A stretch of 64,000 nucleotides of DNA from Actinoplanes missouriensis 431 (GCF_000284295.1 NC_017093.1:6634001-6698000); one strand, 5' to 3'. Counted from the first letter of the stretch, positions 9,001-17,161 are shown. Program-made: numbers and translations. The notes: generated by a model not told the origin, from the sequence alone.

Positions 9001-9317
9001 TCGCGCCAGTAGTCGCCGAAGGCGTCGGCCTCCTCCAGCCGGTTGCCGCCGAGCAGCCCGGCGATCACGCAGGCCACGGCGGCCGCGCCGAGCGGTGACG
9101 CCGCCGGGTCCTCGCTCAGGCAGGCCCGGCCGGCCTCGGCGATCTCACCGGACGTCTTCCGATGCCCGAAGGAGGAGAGCACGTCACCGTGGAACGCGGT
9201 GATCAGCTCGGCGGCATGCTGGACCCGCGCCCGCTGGACCGGGGGCATCGGCGGGGCATCGGCCCGGCGCGGCAGCACGAATCGGCGCCACCCGGACGGG
9301 ATCGCGAACGAAAGCAT
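6024..9317 (-). CDS. DUF4132 domain protein, YehI-like, first gene of the operon
   Basis: The protein has 1097 residues. It is long and helical, with HEAT-like stretches, and has the conserved DUF4132 segment near residues 850-890 (LDYGRRQFTVGFDEQLKPFV). I chose the ATG at 9317 because a TAGGGT hexamer lies exactly 7 nt upstream (leaderless geometry); the frame is open further upstream but those residues look non-coding. E. coli YehI is the counterpart, also beside a MoxR-VWA-SWIM set. Its role is unknown. It is followed by five coupled genes. Confidence 0.88.
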   Translation of the reverse strand: MLSFAIPSGWRRFVLPRRADAPPMPPVQRARVQHAAELITAFHGDVLSSFGHRKTSGEIAEAGRACLSEDPAASPLGAAAVACVIAGLLGGNRLEEADAFGDYWRDRHGLPFAAAATAELANLWSSGPGVTAAAPDREATGYPAILAGRIADRLRRAVTAAAPEDYQQVVAALAGVRGPSLPQRAVISVMAPDEIAWAHEIIGQVLGRSDRWMIKMLLLSVVTDGSLGLRLAEETSTWQVTHDSRLLYTFVAGVGDASVPALTHWLDEDGTADGQKKLLGALAAVGTDEAFAALVDRLDRPHVPGAVAEVAARHPDRALRVLAASDRPAATRLLRTQVVSRMDLAAEIRPQLAGPAAERLDAVVGALTAAAADSADPADLPGVLADPPWITPVTRKPLVVPGLTAGDPARVAWQPGEREAWGQSDWARRHGGSLDFARVARLVGTPEASPWDEIAFFLAAPDELTRPLIERWRPADVWDVAEWGRALLARYDEAAVPVLTDCARRAPVTVAPVLAPIASPEVALLTAGWHGRLRSVRGIAATWLSRHAAAAARALVPVATGPVTGKAAAARADAEDGLRALAGAGHAGEVRAAAEAFGPEAVAAVEEILAVDPLTILPKVIPDVPEWANPALLPPIRLTGGRGTLPASAVGHLLTMLAMSRLGEAYPGLDPVRAACEPADLAAFAWALFTEWREAGHPAKQNWALDATGLLGDDDTVRRLAPVIRAWPGEGGHARAVTGLDVLAEIGTDVALMYLHGIAQKVKFRGLRERAQEKIAELAAALGLSADELADRLVPDLGLDAGGSMVLDYGRRQFTVGFDEQLKPFVADASGRRLKALPKPGAQDDPVLAPEAYQRFSALKKDVRAIAADQVRRLERAMVDQRRWSGADFQRYFAGHPLLRHLVRRLVWLRIGESTGVRLAEDGTFADVTDETVALHDDEEIAVAHPLRLGDALPAWAEVFADYEILQPFPQLGREVEALAPEQIEERLGRAFLGVRVPTTTLLGLERRGWHRGAPQDAGVQDWFERDVPGDLTLVAGIDPGIAVGALDVLPEQQITEVYLDDRHGYRGYRRRESSRLAELDPIVAAEALRDLTEVLR

Positions 9318-9322
9318 GGCCG

Positions 9323-9330
9323 GAACCCTA
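9323..9330 (-). promoter_or_regulatory. Probable leaderless promoter of the DUF4132-MoxR-VWA operon
   Basis: The minus strand reads TAGGGT followed by TCCGGCC and the ATG. This places a -10 hexamer 7 nt before the start codon, the spacing expected when transcription begins at the start codon. The -35 is not clear. Confidence 0.5.
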
Positions 9331-9643
9331 GCGAGGCCCACCGACAAAAAACCGAAGACATCGACACCCGTGGACACATGCTCCGATGTGGACCCGAGTG
9401 GATCCCAAGCCCGGTGCGGGACGCGCAGGCGGCCGGGCCGCACCGGTGCTTGCGTGACCGTCCCACGGTGTGAAAACCTCACCGGGCGAGCGCGGATCGA
9501 CCGTGCTCCCCGAGTGCTCGAAAGAGTGAAGCCTGTGATCGCCGCCCGGCCGAGCGGCCGCCGCTGACGGTTCCGTCCGTCCGCGGTGGTCCCACGTTCC
9601 CGCAGACGTCTTCACCTCCTCTTTCGAAAAGGTTTCTCCCATC
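9331..9643. other. Divergent intergenic region of about 310 bp
   Basis: This region lies between the minus-strand DUF4132 operon and the plus-strand GNAT gene. It holds the DUF4132 promoter at its left end and a near-palindrome CCTCTTTCGAAAAGG at 9618-9632 just before the GNAT start. I see no open frame with a convincing start, no RNA family I recognise and no repeat. Confidence 0.5.
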
Positions 9644-10393
9644 ATGGATCTGCGCATCCAGCGCTCCGTCGTGTCCAACCTGCGTACCCGTCCGCAGGCC
9701 GTCGAGGTCGGCCCGTTCGTGGCCGGTTTCGACGCCGGAACCGACAGTCCCTTCGTCAACTACGCGACGCCGCAGCCCGGCGCCGCCATCACCGCGGCCG
9801 ACGTCCGGGCGCTGATCGAGGCGTTCGAGCAGGCCGGCCGCAAACCCCGCCTGGAGTACGTCACGAGCAGCTCTCCCGGCCTGGAGAGTCTCCTGCTGGC
9901 GGCCGGTTTCACGGTCGAGGCCCGGCAGGAGTACCTGATCTGCACCCCGCAGACGCTGAACGCTCCGCCCGTACCCTCGGATGTGATCCTGGCGGAAGCC
10001 CGCACGGACCCGGACCGGGCCGATCTGGCCGCGGCGACGAACGAGGCGTTCGGTGCGCCGGCGGAGGCGTCGGACGGCGATGTCGCCCGGATCCGCCGCA
10101 CGCAGGACGGTGGCGGAATAGCCCTGCTCGCGCGCGCCGCGGACGGTGAACGCGCAGGTGGCGGGCAGGCGATGACACCGCAGGACAGGCTCAGTGAGAT
10201 CGGCGGCATCGGGGTCCGGGAGCCGTTCCGGCGGCGTGGCCTCGGCGGCGCGATCACCGCGGAGATCGCCCGGCTGCTGTTCGCCCGCGGCGTGGAGATC
10301 GCCTGGCTGGAGGCGGGCGGCGAGGACTCCTGGCGCGTTTACGAGCGGGTCGGTTTCGCGCCGGCCGGACGCCGGCTCTACATCTCCCGGTGA
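9644..10393 (+). CDS. GNAT family N-acetyltransferase
   Basis: The protein has 249 residues. The C-terminal half is a GNAT fold with the acetyl-CoA pyrophosphate-binding signature VREPFRRRGLGGAI (Q/R-x-x-G-x-G/A-like) at about residues 187-200 and the terminal beta strand VYERVGFAPAGRRLYIS. The N-terminal half resembles a degenerate GNAT-like domain seen in actinomycete members. An AAAAGG ribosome-binding-like stretch precedes the ATG. It stands alone, divergent from the DUF4132 operon. The substrate cannot be told from sequence. Confidence 0.85.
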   Translation: MDLRIQRSVVSNLRTRPQAVEVGPFVAGFDAGTDSPFVNYATPQPGAAITAADVRALIEAFEQAGRKPRLEYVTSSSPGLESLLLAAGFTVEARQEYLICTPQTLNAPPVPSDVILAEARTDPDRADLAAATNEAFGAPAEASDGDVARIRRTQDGGGIALLARAADGERAGGGQAMTPQDRLSEIGGIGVREPFRRRGLGGAITAEIARLLFARGVEIAWLEAGGEDSWRVYERVGFAPAGRRLYISR

Positions 10394-10442
10394 GCCTGCC
10401 GCGCCGGCGTGCTCAGGTGCGCCGGCGCGGTACCGTACCGCT

Positions 10443-11189
10443 GTGCCGATCATGGGAAGTGCCCTCGTCACCGGAGCCTCGCGCGGGCTGGGCGCGCACA
10501 TCGCCCGCCGGCTCGCCACCGACGGATGGCCGGTGGCGATCAACTATCGGTCCGACGCCGACGGCGCCGAGCGCGTCGCCGCGGACATCGTCGCGGCAGG
10601 TGGGAACGCTGCGGCGGTGCGGGCCGACATCACCGACGAGGCAGGGGTACGGGACCTGGTCGCCGAAGTGACCGACCGGTTGGGCCCCGTCCAGACCGTG
10701 GTGGCGAACGCGACCGGACCGCAGCCGCCGGCGCCCGCCGAGGAGGTCTCCTGGCGCGACCACCTGGACCAGCTGGAGTTCTTCGTGAAGAGCCCGACGC
10801 TGCTGCTCGCCGCCGCCCTGCCGGGGATGCGCGCGCTCGGCTCCGGGCGGTTCGTCCACATCGGCTCGGATTCGTTCGAGCGGGCCATCCCGGGCGCCTC
10901 CGCCTACAACGCGGCCAAGGGCGCACAGCTCGGGCTGGCCCGCACCTGGGCCCGCGAGCTGGGACGATACGGCGTCACGGTGAACGTGGTGGCACCCGGC
11001 TGGATCCCGGTGGAGCGGCACGGCCCGATCACCGGAGAGGACACCGCCGGGTACGTCGCCGACGTCCCTCTGGGCCGGATCGGCACCCCGCAGGAGGTGG
11101 CGGACGTGGTCGCGTTCGTGGTTTCCGACGCGGCCCGTTTCGTGACCGGCGAGCGGATCACCGTCAACGGCGGGCACACCATCGACTGA
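10443..11189 (+). CDS. Short-chain dehydrogenase/reductase, FabG-like
   Basis: A Rossmann oxidoreductase of 248 residues. The NAD(P)-binding motif TGASRGLG is near the N-terminus. The catalytic Ser is in HIGSDSFER, the YxxxK motif is YNAAK, and the C-terminal GERITVNGGHT is typical of 3-oxoacyl-ACP reductase-like SDRs. TACCGT lies 6 nt before the GTG at 10443, which favours a leaderless start there; the ATG at 10452 is the alternative. The substrate is unknown. No fatty-acid genes are nearby. Confidence 0.88.
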   Translation: MPIMGSALVTGASRGLGAHIARRLATDGWPVAINYRSDADGAERVAADIVAAGGNAAAVRADITDEAGVRDLVAEVTDRLGPVQTVVANATGPQPPAPAEEVSWRDHLDQLEFFVKSPTLLLAAALPGMRALGSGRFVHIGSDSFERAIPGASAYNAAKGAQLGLARTWARELGRYGVTVNVVAPGWIPVERHGPITGEDTAGYVADVPLGRIGTPQEVADVVAFVVSDAARFVTGERITVNGGHTID

Positions 11190-11206
11190 GAGCTACCGTT
11201 GCGGTC

Positions 11207-11494
11207 ATGCGGCAGGTCTACGCGCACCAGGCGGTGCTGGTCCCGGCTCCGGACGAGTCCGCGGTCGCCGCGGCGCTCGCCGGCCACGACGTCGTCGTCC
11301 ACCTGCGTGGTGACCGGCTTCGCCTGCTCTTCGCGGCCGAGCCGCACCGGGTGGACCGGGTCCGGTCGCTGATCGACGACGCTCTCGCCGGCGGCGGCTG
11401 GGAGCTGATCTCCTCGGGCTGCACACGGGTGGACCCCGAGGAGCGCCTGGAGGCTCGACAGCTACTCCGGGCAAACCGCCCCAAAGAGGAGTAA
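11207..11494 (+). CDS. Small hypothetical protein (95 residues)
   Basis: A small soluble alpha/beta protein beginning MRQVYAHQAVLVPAP, with an acidic/basic C-terminus. I do not recognise a family. The ATG at 11207 is preceded by TACCGT with 7 nt between, so it is probably a leaderless transcript. It sits 17 nt after the SDR gene and 10 nt before the SAM hydroxide adenosyltransferase gene, and could be co-transcribed with either. Confidence 0.7.
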   Translation: MRQVYAHQAVLVPAPDESAVAAALAGHDVVVHLRGDRLRLLFAAEPHRVDRVRSLIDDALAGGGWELISSGCTRVDPEERLEARQLLRANRPKEE

Positions 11495-11504
11495 TCTTCG
11501 ATTC

Positions 11505-12263
11505 ATGCTGCTCACCGTCGTCGCCGACTACGGCACCGGCGATCTCGCCTTCGCCGAGGTCCGCCAGCACCTCGCCCTGCTGCTGCCCGAGGCCGACGTC
11601 ACCGCGGTGCCGGTGCCGCCGTTCGACACGGTCGCGGCCGGCTTCTGCGTGGCCCAGCTCGCCCTGGGCGAGGGGCCGTCCGACCGGATCGTCTATGCGA
11701 ACGTCGCACCCCGCCGCGACCGCGACGAGCCCCGGGCGAACAACGCCGGGGAGCGCCTCGCCGCCGCCCGCCTCGACTCGGGCGTGCTGGTCGTCGGCGT
11801 GAACTCCGGCGCCAGCCTCTCCTTCCTGGCCGCCGAGGGCGTCCCGGTCCGCGCGGTGCGAGTCGCCGACCACGGCTCCCAGTTCCGCTCGCGGGACGTG
11901 TTCCCGGCCGCGCTCGCCGCCCTGGCCGGCGGCGACGACAGCCTGCTCGGCGAGGAGCTGCCGGTCGGGCCGCCGCCGAAACAGGCCGTGGCGTACACCG
12001 ACGGTTACGGCAACCTCAAGACCACCTGGGACGAGCCGCCCGCGCCGGCCGGCACGGTCGTCCGGGTGCGGATCGGCCAGGCCGAGGCGTCCGCGACGGT
12101 CAGCGACGGCGTCTTCGAGGTCCCGGCCGGCGCGATGTCGTTCGCGCCGGGCAGCTCGGGGTGGAACGGTCGCGCCTTCTACGAGCTCCTCTCCCGCGGC
12201 GACAGCGCCGCGCAGATCTTCGGCCACCCGCGCGCCGGCACCCCGGTCGAGATCGTCAGCTGA
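11505..12263 (+). CDS. S-adenosylmethionine hydroxide adenosyltransferase family protein (DUF62)
   Basis: The protein has 252 residues. The DUF62/fluorinase-like fold is shown by the N-terminal TVVADYGTGD, the family ANVAPRRD and VGVNSG segments and a C-terminal beta-barrel domain (KTTWDEPPAPAGTVV). Family members hydrolyse SAM to adenosine and methionine using an activated water; fluorinase and chlorinase are specialised relatives. It lacks anything specific to the halogenases that I can see. TAATCT lies 7 nt before the ATG, so a leaderless start is likely. Confidence 0.85.
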   Translation: MLLTVVADYGTGDLAFAEVRQHLALLLPEADVTAVPVPPFDTVAAGFCVAQLALGEGPSDRIVYANVAPRRDRDEPRANNAGERLAAARLDSGVLVVGVNSGASLSFLAAEGVPVRAVRVADHGSQFRSRDVFPAALAALAGGDDSLLGEELPVGPPPKQAVAYTDGYGNLKTTWDEPPAPAGTVVRVRIGQAEASATVSDGVFEVPAGAMSFAPGSSGWNGRAFYELLSRGDSAAQIFGHPRAGTPVEIVS

Positions 12264-12300
12264 CGTCTCCCGCTGGAGCTCGCTTCGTACAGTGTGGATC

Positions 12301-12540
12301 ATGCTGAAACGCATCCTGCGCGACCTGACCGTCAGCGACCTCACCTGGGGCGGCGGTCCGCTCGCGCTCGCGGTCCTCGCGTTCGTCAGAGCCGCCCTGG
12401 CCGGCGAGCCGTTCAATCGCTGGGCCTGGATCACCTGCGGCGTGGTCATGCTGGTGGTCTGCGCCGCCTACCTGGCGTGGGTGTGGCGGCGGCGGTCCGA
12501 CCTCGCGGCCGCCTATCGCTCGGCGCCGGGTGATCAGTAG
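12301..12540 (+). CDS. Small two-helix membrane protein
   Basis: The protein has 79 residues with two hydrophobic segments, about residues 16-34 and 42-62, separated by a short loop and followed by a basic tail (VWRRRSD). It is probably an inner-membrane hairpin protein of the small integral membrane type common in actinomycetes. The start was set at ATG 12301 because TACAGT lies 7 nt upstream; a GTG at 12292 is in frame. Function unknown. Its stop is convergent with the VOC gene. Confidence 0.72.
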   Translation: MLKRILRDLTVSDLTWGGGPLALAVLAFVRAALAGEPFNRWAWITCGVVMLVVCAAYLAWVWRRRSDLAAAYRSAPGDQ

Positions 12541-12604
12541 ATCTGGGCGTCCCGCAGCTCGATCGACATCACCGCCGCGGGCGGCGGGCCCGCCCGCGAC
12601 GCGC

Positions 12605-13126
12605 TCACCTCGCCTCCGGCTTCAGCGGCGTGCTGCCGCGCCCCCGCTCCCGGCCGCTGAGCTCGGCGTCCAGGGTTTCCTGGGCGATCCGCATGCCGTC
12701 CGCGTAGGCCGGCTCGGCGAGCCGGCGCCACATCTCGTCCTCGGCGACGTCCTCGAGGTGACTCACCACCCACCAGATGGTGCCGAACGGATCGCGGATC
12801 CGGCCACCCCGGTTGCCGAACGCGTCGTTCGCGATCGGGGTGACCGCGCGTGCGCCGGCCGCCGTGGCACGGGCGAAGACCGCGTCGGCGTCCGGGACGA
12901 AGACGCGGAGCAGGCTCGGCGTCTCCGGCCACTCGGGGCGCCTGTCGAACGCCAGGACGACGGTGTCGCCGACCCGGATCTCGCCGTGACCGATCAGGCC
13001 GTCCTCGGTGCGCACCCGCGCCAGTTCCTCCCCGGCGAAGACTTCGGTCACGAAGTCGAGGAAGGCGCCGGTGTCGTCGGTGACCACCCATGGCGCGACG
13101 GTGGTGTAACCCTGCGGTGTCGTCAT
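12605..13126 (-). CDS. VOC (glyoxalase/PhnB-like) family protein
   Basis: The protein has 173 residues. The first 125 form a vicinal-oxygen-chelate domain: TTVAPWVVTDDTGAFLDFV, then a beta-rich core, and the closing DPFGTIWWVVSH typical of PhnB/YdcJ-like glyoxalase-fold proteins. The C-terminal 45 residues are charged. TAGCTT is 6 nt before the ATG. The metal ligands and substrate are not clear. It is divergent from the M28 peptidase. Confidence 0.85.
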   Translation of the reverse strand: MTTPQGYTTVAPWVVTDDTGAFLDFVTEVFAGEELARVRTEDGLIGHGEIRVGDTVVLAFDRRPEWPETPSLLRVFVPDADAVFARATAAGARAVTPIANDAFGNRGGRIRDPFGTIWWVVSHLEDVAEDEMWRRLAEPAYADGMRIAQETLDAELSGRERGRGSTPLKPEAR

Positions 13127-13191
13127 GCGAAAAAGCTAAACGCGATTCAGGACAGTTCATGGCCGCAATCGCTAGACATAGACTGCCGCCT

Positions 13192-14556
13192 ATGGATAGA
13201 CGCACCGTTCTCTCCCTGTCGGCCACCGCCGTCGCCGCACCCCTGGCGATCCCGGTGGCCGCCCACGCAGCCGGTTCACCGGCTCGGACGCCCGACGCCC
13301 GCCTCCGCGCGATCCTGCGGGAGATCGACCCGAAGCGGATCGAGGCGACCGTCCGCCGGCTCGCCGCCTTCGGCACCCGGCACACCCTCTCCTCCCCGAC
13401 CGACCCGGTCCGTGGCATCGGCGCCGCCCGCGACTGGATCTTCCAACAACTACAGGGGTACGCGTCGAAGAGCGCCGGCCGAATGACCGTGGAACTCCAG
13501 TCCTTCGTCCAGCCGGTCTCACCCCGGATCCCGGCGCCCACCACGATCACCAACGTGATCGCCACCCTGCGCGGCAGCGTCGCCCCGGAGCGGATCTACG
13601 TGGTGACCGGCCACTACGACTCCCGCGCCTCCGACGTGATGGACGCCGAGAGCGACGCGCCCGGCGCCGACGACGACGCCTCGGGTGTCGCCGTGATCAT
13701 GGAGCTGGCCCGGGTGCTCGCCACCCGCGACTCCGAGGCGACGCTGGTCTTCGCCGCGGTCGCCGGCGAGGAGCAGGGACTGTACGGCTCGGACCACATG
13801 GCACAGGCCTACCGGGACGCGAACGCCGACATCCAGGCCATGTTCAGCAACGACATCGTCGGCACCGGCGACGCCCACGACGGCACCCGCCCCGCCAACC
13901 GGACGGTGCGGCTCTTCGTGGAGGGTGTGCCGACCTCGGAGACGCCGGCCCAGGCGAACACCCGCCGGAGCGTCGGCGGCGAGAACGACGGCCCGTCCCG
14001 GCAACTGGGCCGGTTCGTCGAGGACGTGGCGCCGGAGGGCACGGACGTGCGCGTCGTCTGGCGCCGCGACCGCTACCTGCGCGGCAGTGACCACATCTCG
14101 TTCCTGCTCCGCGGCTATCCGGCCGGGCGCTTCACCGAGCCGCGGGAGAACTTCGCGCACGAGCACCAGGACGTGCGGGTGGAGAACGGCGTCCAGTACG
14201 GCGACCTGGTCGAGTTCTGCGACTTCGGCTACATCGCCCGGGTGGCCCGGGTGAACGCCGCCGCCCTGTGGAGCCTCGCCCAGGCGCCGGGCACCCCGCG
14301 CGGCGTCGTCATCGACACCACCCAGTTGACCAACGAGACCACGCTGCGCTGGCAGCCCGGCACCGAGCCGGACCTCGCGGGTTACGAGGTGGTCTGGCGG
14401 GAGACCACGGCCCCGGACTGGGAGCACGTCGTCAAGGTCGGCAAGGTGTCCGAGGTGACGATCGACCTTTCCAAGGACAACGTCTTCTTCGGCGTACGGG
14501 CGGTCGACACGTCCGGCAACCGCAGCCCGGCAGCCGCCCCGCAACCGGGCAGCTGA
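13192..14556 (+). CDS. Secreted M28 family metallopeptidase
   Basis: The protein has 454 residues. An N-terminal export signal (MDRRTVLSLSATAVAAPLAI, with paired arginines and cleavage near AHAAG) suggests Tat or Sec export. The M28 zinc ligands are visible in order: GHYDSR, GADDDASG, AGEEQGLYGSD (catalytic Glu pair), NDIVGTGD and RGSDHISF. The last 85 residues look like a fibronectin type III-like domain. ATG 13192 was chosen because TAGACT lies exactly 7 nt upstream. It is probably an extracellular aminopeptidase. Confidence 0.92.
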   Translation: MDRRTVLSLSATAVAAPLAIPVAAHAAGSPARTPDARLRAILREIDPKRIEATVRRLAAFGTRHTLSSPTDPVRGIGAARDWIFQQLQGYASKSAGRMTVELQSFVQPVSPRIPAPTTITNVIATLRGSVAPERIYVVTGHYDSRASDVMDAESDAPGADDDASGVAVIMELARVLATRDSEATLVFAAVAGEEQGLYGSDHMAQAYRDANADIQAMFSNDIVGTGDAHDGTRPANRTVRLFVEGVPTSETPAQANTRRSVGGENDGPSRQLGRFVEDVAPEGTDVRVVWRRDRYLRGSDHISFLLRGYPAGRFTEPRENFAHEHQDVRVENGVQYGDLVEFCDFGYIARVARVNAAALWSLAQAPGTPRGVVIDTTQLTNETTLRWQPGTEPDLAGYEVVWRETTAPDWEHVVKVGKVSEVTIDLSKDNVFFGVRAVDTSGNRSPAAAPQPGS

Positions 14557-14570
14557 CCGGCGCCACGCAG

Positions 14571-14611
14571 CGTGTGGAGCCGAGGCGCGGAGCGCACCCC
14601 GGCTCCACACG
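14571..14611. terminator. Hairpin 1 after the M28 peptidase gene
   Basis: A perfect 12-bp inverted repeat, CGTGTGGAGCCG and its complement, with a 17-nt loop containing GCGGAGCGC. It lies between convergent genes and is likely a terminator for the plus-strand transcript. No clear T-run follows. Confidence 0.7.
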
Positions 14612-14628
14612 CACGGGAGACCGGCTCA

Positions 14629-14673
14629 GCGTGGGTGAGGTCGGGTGCGGAGCGCGCCCGACGTCACCCACGC
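14629..14673. terminator. Hairpin 2 before the pheT stop
   Basis: Inverted repeat with arms GCGTGGGTGA and TCACCCACGC, extended by TCGGG/CCCGA, whose loop again contains GCGGAGCGC. It lies 4 nt from the pheT stop and probably terminates pheST on the minus strand. Confidence 0.7.
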
Positions 14674-14676
14674 GGG

Positions 14677-17157
14677 TCAGGCGCCGCGCAGGACGGCGCC
14701 GAAACGGGAAGCCGTCACGGCCACGGCCGTGTCCCGGGCCGCGATCGTCTCCTCCGAGGTCAGCGTCCGGTCCGGGGCGCGGAACGTCAGCTTGTAGGCC
14801 AGCGACCGCTTGCCGGAACCGAGCTGCTCCGACTCGTACACGTCGAAGAGCGACACCGACTCGAGCAGCTCCCCCGCGCCCTCGGCGAGCGCGGCCTGCA
14901 CATCCGCGGCCGGGACCGTGCGGTCCAGGACCAGCGCCACGTCGATCAGCGCGGCCGGGAACGTGGAGATCCGGGTCGCGTCGATCACCGGGGCGGCGGG
15001 GAGCAGGGTCAGGTTCAGCTCCGCCGCCGACGTGCGCTTCGGCAGGTCGAACGCCGCGATCACGGACGGGTGCAGCTCACCCGCGTGGCCGACCACGGCG
15101 CCGTCGACCAGGATCTCGGCGCAGCGGCCGGGGTGCCACGGGGCGTACTCGGCAGCCCGTACCGAAATCCGCGAAGCGGGCAGGCCTGCGGCCGCGACCG
15201 CGACGCGCGCCGCCTCGACGGCGTCCGCCCAGGAGGCCGCGCGCCCCTCACCCCACCAGCCGGCCGGGTCGATGTCGCCGGTCAGCGCGACGGCGAGGTG
15301 CCACGGCTGCTCGGGGACGATCGCGTTCGCGGCGGTCCACTCGTCCACGGTCGGACGCCTGTCGACGCCGAGCACCGGGGGCGCGGCCGCCGTGAGGTGC
15401 GGCAGGAACACCGTGCCGGTCTCGAAGAGCGCGACGTCCCGGCGGCCCCGGCTCAGGTTGCGCTTGAGCGTGCCGAGCAGGGGCGCGAGCAGCGACGTAC
15501 GCAGCAGCGGCTCCTCCTCGGAGAGCGGGTTGGTGAGCCGCACCGCGCTGCGCCGGGGGTCGTCGGCCGCGAGACCGAGCGCGTCCGCCGTGCCGGGCGC
15601 CACGAACGGGTAGGACAGCACCTCGACGTAGCCGTTCTCGGCGAGAGCCCGGCCGATCGAGCGACGCTGACGCTGCGCCGCGGTGAGCCCCTTGCTGCTG
15701 CCGGCCGGCGGCAGCACGCTCGGAATCTCGTTGTACCCACCGAGCCGCGCCACCTCCTCGACCAGGTCGATCGGGGCGAGCAGGTCGGGACGCCAGGACG
15801 GCGGCACGACCTCCAGCTCGTCACCGATCAGCTCGGCGGAGCAGCCGACCTTGGTCAGCAGCTCGGCGACCTCAGCGGCCGAGTAGGAGAGCCCGATCAG
15901 CGAGGAGGGCACTGCGACAGGCAGCCGGACCACCTGCGGCGGCGTCACGTGGTTGATGTCCAGGACGCGCTCGTCGACGTCACCGCCGGCGCGCTCGGTG
16001 AGGATCTCGACGGCCCGCTCCAGCGCGACGAGCGGCAGCTGCGGGTCGACGCCGCGCTCCCACCGCTTGGCGGCCTCGCTGAACAGCTTGTGCCGGCGAG
16101 CGGTCCGCCCGACCATCACCGGGTCCCAGTGCGCGGCCTCGAGGAGCACGTCGACCGTGCCCTCCTGCCACTCGCTGGTCTCGCCGCCCATCACCGCGGC
16201 GAGCGAGATCGGACCGGTCTCGTCGCAGATCACCATGTCCTCGGCGTCCAGCGCCCGGGCCACACCGTCCAGCGTCGTGAGTTTCTCGCCGGGGTGGGCG
16301 CGGCGCACCACGAGGCCGCCCTTGAGCCGGTTCAGGTCGAAGACGTGCATCGGCTGGCCGAGCTCGAGCATCAGGTAGTTGGTGATGTCGACCGGCAGCG
16401 AGATGGTGCGGATGCCGGCGGCGACGAGGCGGCGCTGCATCCACTCCGGGGACGGCGCGTCCGGGTCGATGCCGCGCACCACACGGGCCGCGAACCTGTC
16501 GCACCCGACGGTGTCCTCGATCGCGACCGGGTGCGGCACGCCGGCGGTCGCGCCCGGTGCGTCCAGGTCGGCCGGGTCGAGGAACGGGACGCCGAAGTAC
16601 GTCGCGAGCTCCCGCGCGATGCCGCGGACGCTCATCTCGTACCCCCGGTCGGGGGTGATCTCGACCTCGATCAGCACCTCGTCGAGACCGACGACCGGGC
16701 GCGCGTCGGCGCCCGGGGCCACGGAGTCCTCGGGCAGCACGATGATGCCCGAGTGGTCGCCGGAGAGGCCCAGCTCGGCGGCGGAGCAGATCATGCCGTT
16801 GGAGTTCCGGCCGTACGTCTTCCGGGCGCCGATCTTGAATCCGCCGGGCAGCTCGCCACCGGGGAGGATGACCACCACGAGGTCGCCCTCGGCGAAGTTG
16901 CGGGCGCCGCAGACGATCTCCTGCGGGGCGTCCCGGCCGACGTCGACGGTGGTGAACCGGATCGGCTTCTTGAAACCGGTCAGCTCCTCGATGGTGAGCA
17001 CCCGCCCGACGACCAGGTCACCGGCGACCGTGGCGGCTTGGTCGACGATGCTCTCGACCTCCATGCCCAGGTTGGTCAGGGCGGTGTCCAGCTCCGAAGC
17101 GGTGATCCCGGCGGGCAGCTCGACGAACTCGCGCAGCCACGACAGTGTCGTCTTCAT
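14677..17157 (-). CDS. pheT: Phenylalanyl-tRNA synthetase beta subunit
   Basis: The protein has 826 residues, the usual length. It starts MKTTLSWLREFVELPAG. A tRNA-binding OB domain follows at about 40-150, then the B3/B4 editing region, the B5 domain, the catalytic-like core and a C-terminal ferredoxin-fold anticodon-binding domain (STFPAALIDVALVLD). It forms the (alpha-beta)2 enzyme that charges tRNA-Phe with the pheS product. It lies 4 nt after pheS on the same strand, as in most bacteria. Confidence 0.97.
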   Translation of the reverse strand: MKTTLSWLREFVELPAGITASELDTALTNLGMEVESIVDQAATVAGDLVVGRVLTIEELTGFKKPIRFTTVDVGRDAPQEIVCGARNFAEGDLVVVILPGGELPGGFKIGARKTYGRNSNGMICSAAELGLSGDHSGIIVLPEDSVAPGADARPVVGLDEVLIEVEITPDRGYEMSVRGIARELATYFGVPFLDPADLDAPGATAGVPHPVAIEDTVGCDRFAARVVRGIDPDAPSPEWMQRRLVAAGIRTISLPVDITNYLMLELGQPMHVFDLNRLKGGLVVRRAHPGEKLTTLDGVARALDAEDMVICDETGPISLAAVMGGETSEWQEGTVDVLLEAAHWDPVMVGRTARRHKLFSEAAKRWERGVDPQLPLVALERAVEILTERAGGDVDERVLDINHVTPPQVVRLPVAVPSSLIGLSYSAAEVAELLTKVGCSAELIGDELEVVPPSWRPDLLAPIDLVEEVARLGGYNEIPSVLPPAGSSKGLTAAQRQRRSIGRALAENGYVEVLSYPFVAPGTADALGLAADDPRRSAVRLTNPLSEEEPLLRTSLLAPLLGTLKRNLSRGRRDVALFETGTVFLPHLTAAAPPVLGVDRRPTVDEWTAANAIVPEQPWHLAVALTGDIDPAGWWGEGRAASWADAVEAARVAVAAAGLPASRISVRAAEYAPWHPGRCAEILVDGAVVGHAGELHPSVIAAFDLPKRTSAAELNLTLLPAAPVIDATRISTFPAALIDVALVLDRTVPAADVQAALAEGAGELLESVSLFDVYESEQLGSGKRSLAYKLTFRAPDRTLTSEETIAARDTAVAVTASRFGAVLRGA

Positions 17158-17161
17158 CGCT

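Noticed and set aside
12534..12608. A 24-codon minus frame whose GTG overlaps the VOC stop (GTGA)
   Set aside because: It overlaps the end of the plus-strand membrane gene, leads to no coupled gene downstream and has no recognisable features; the overlap is likely chance.
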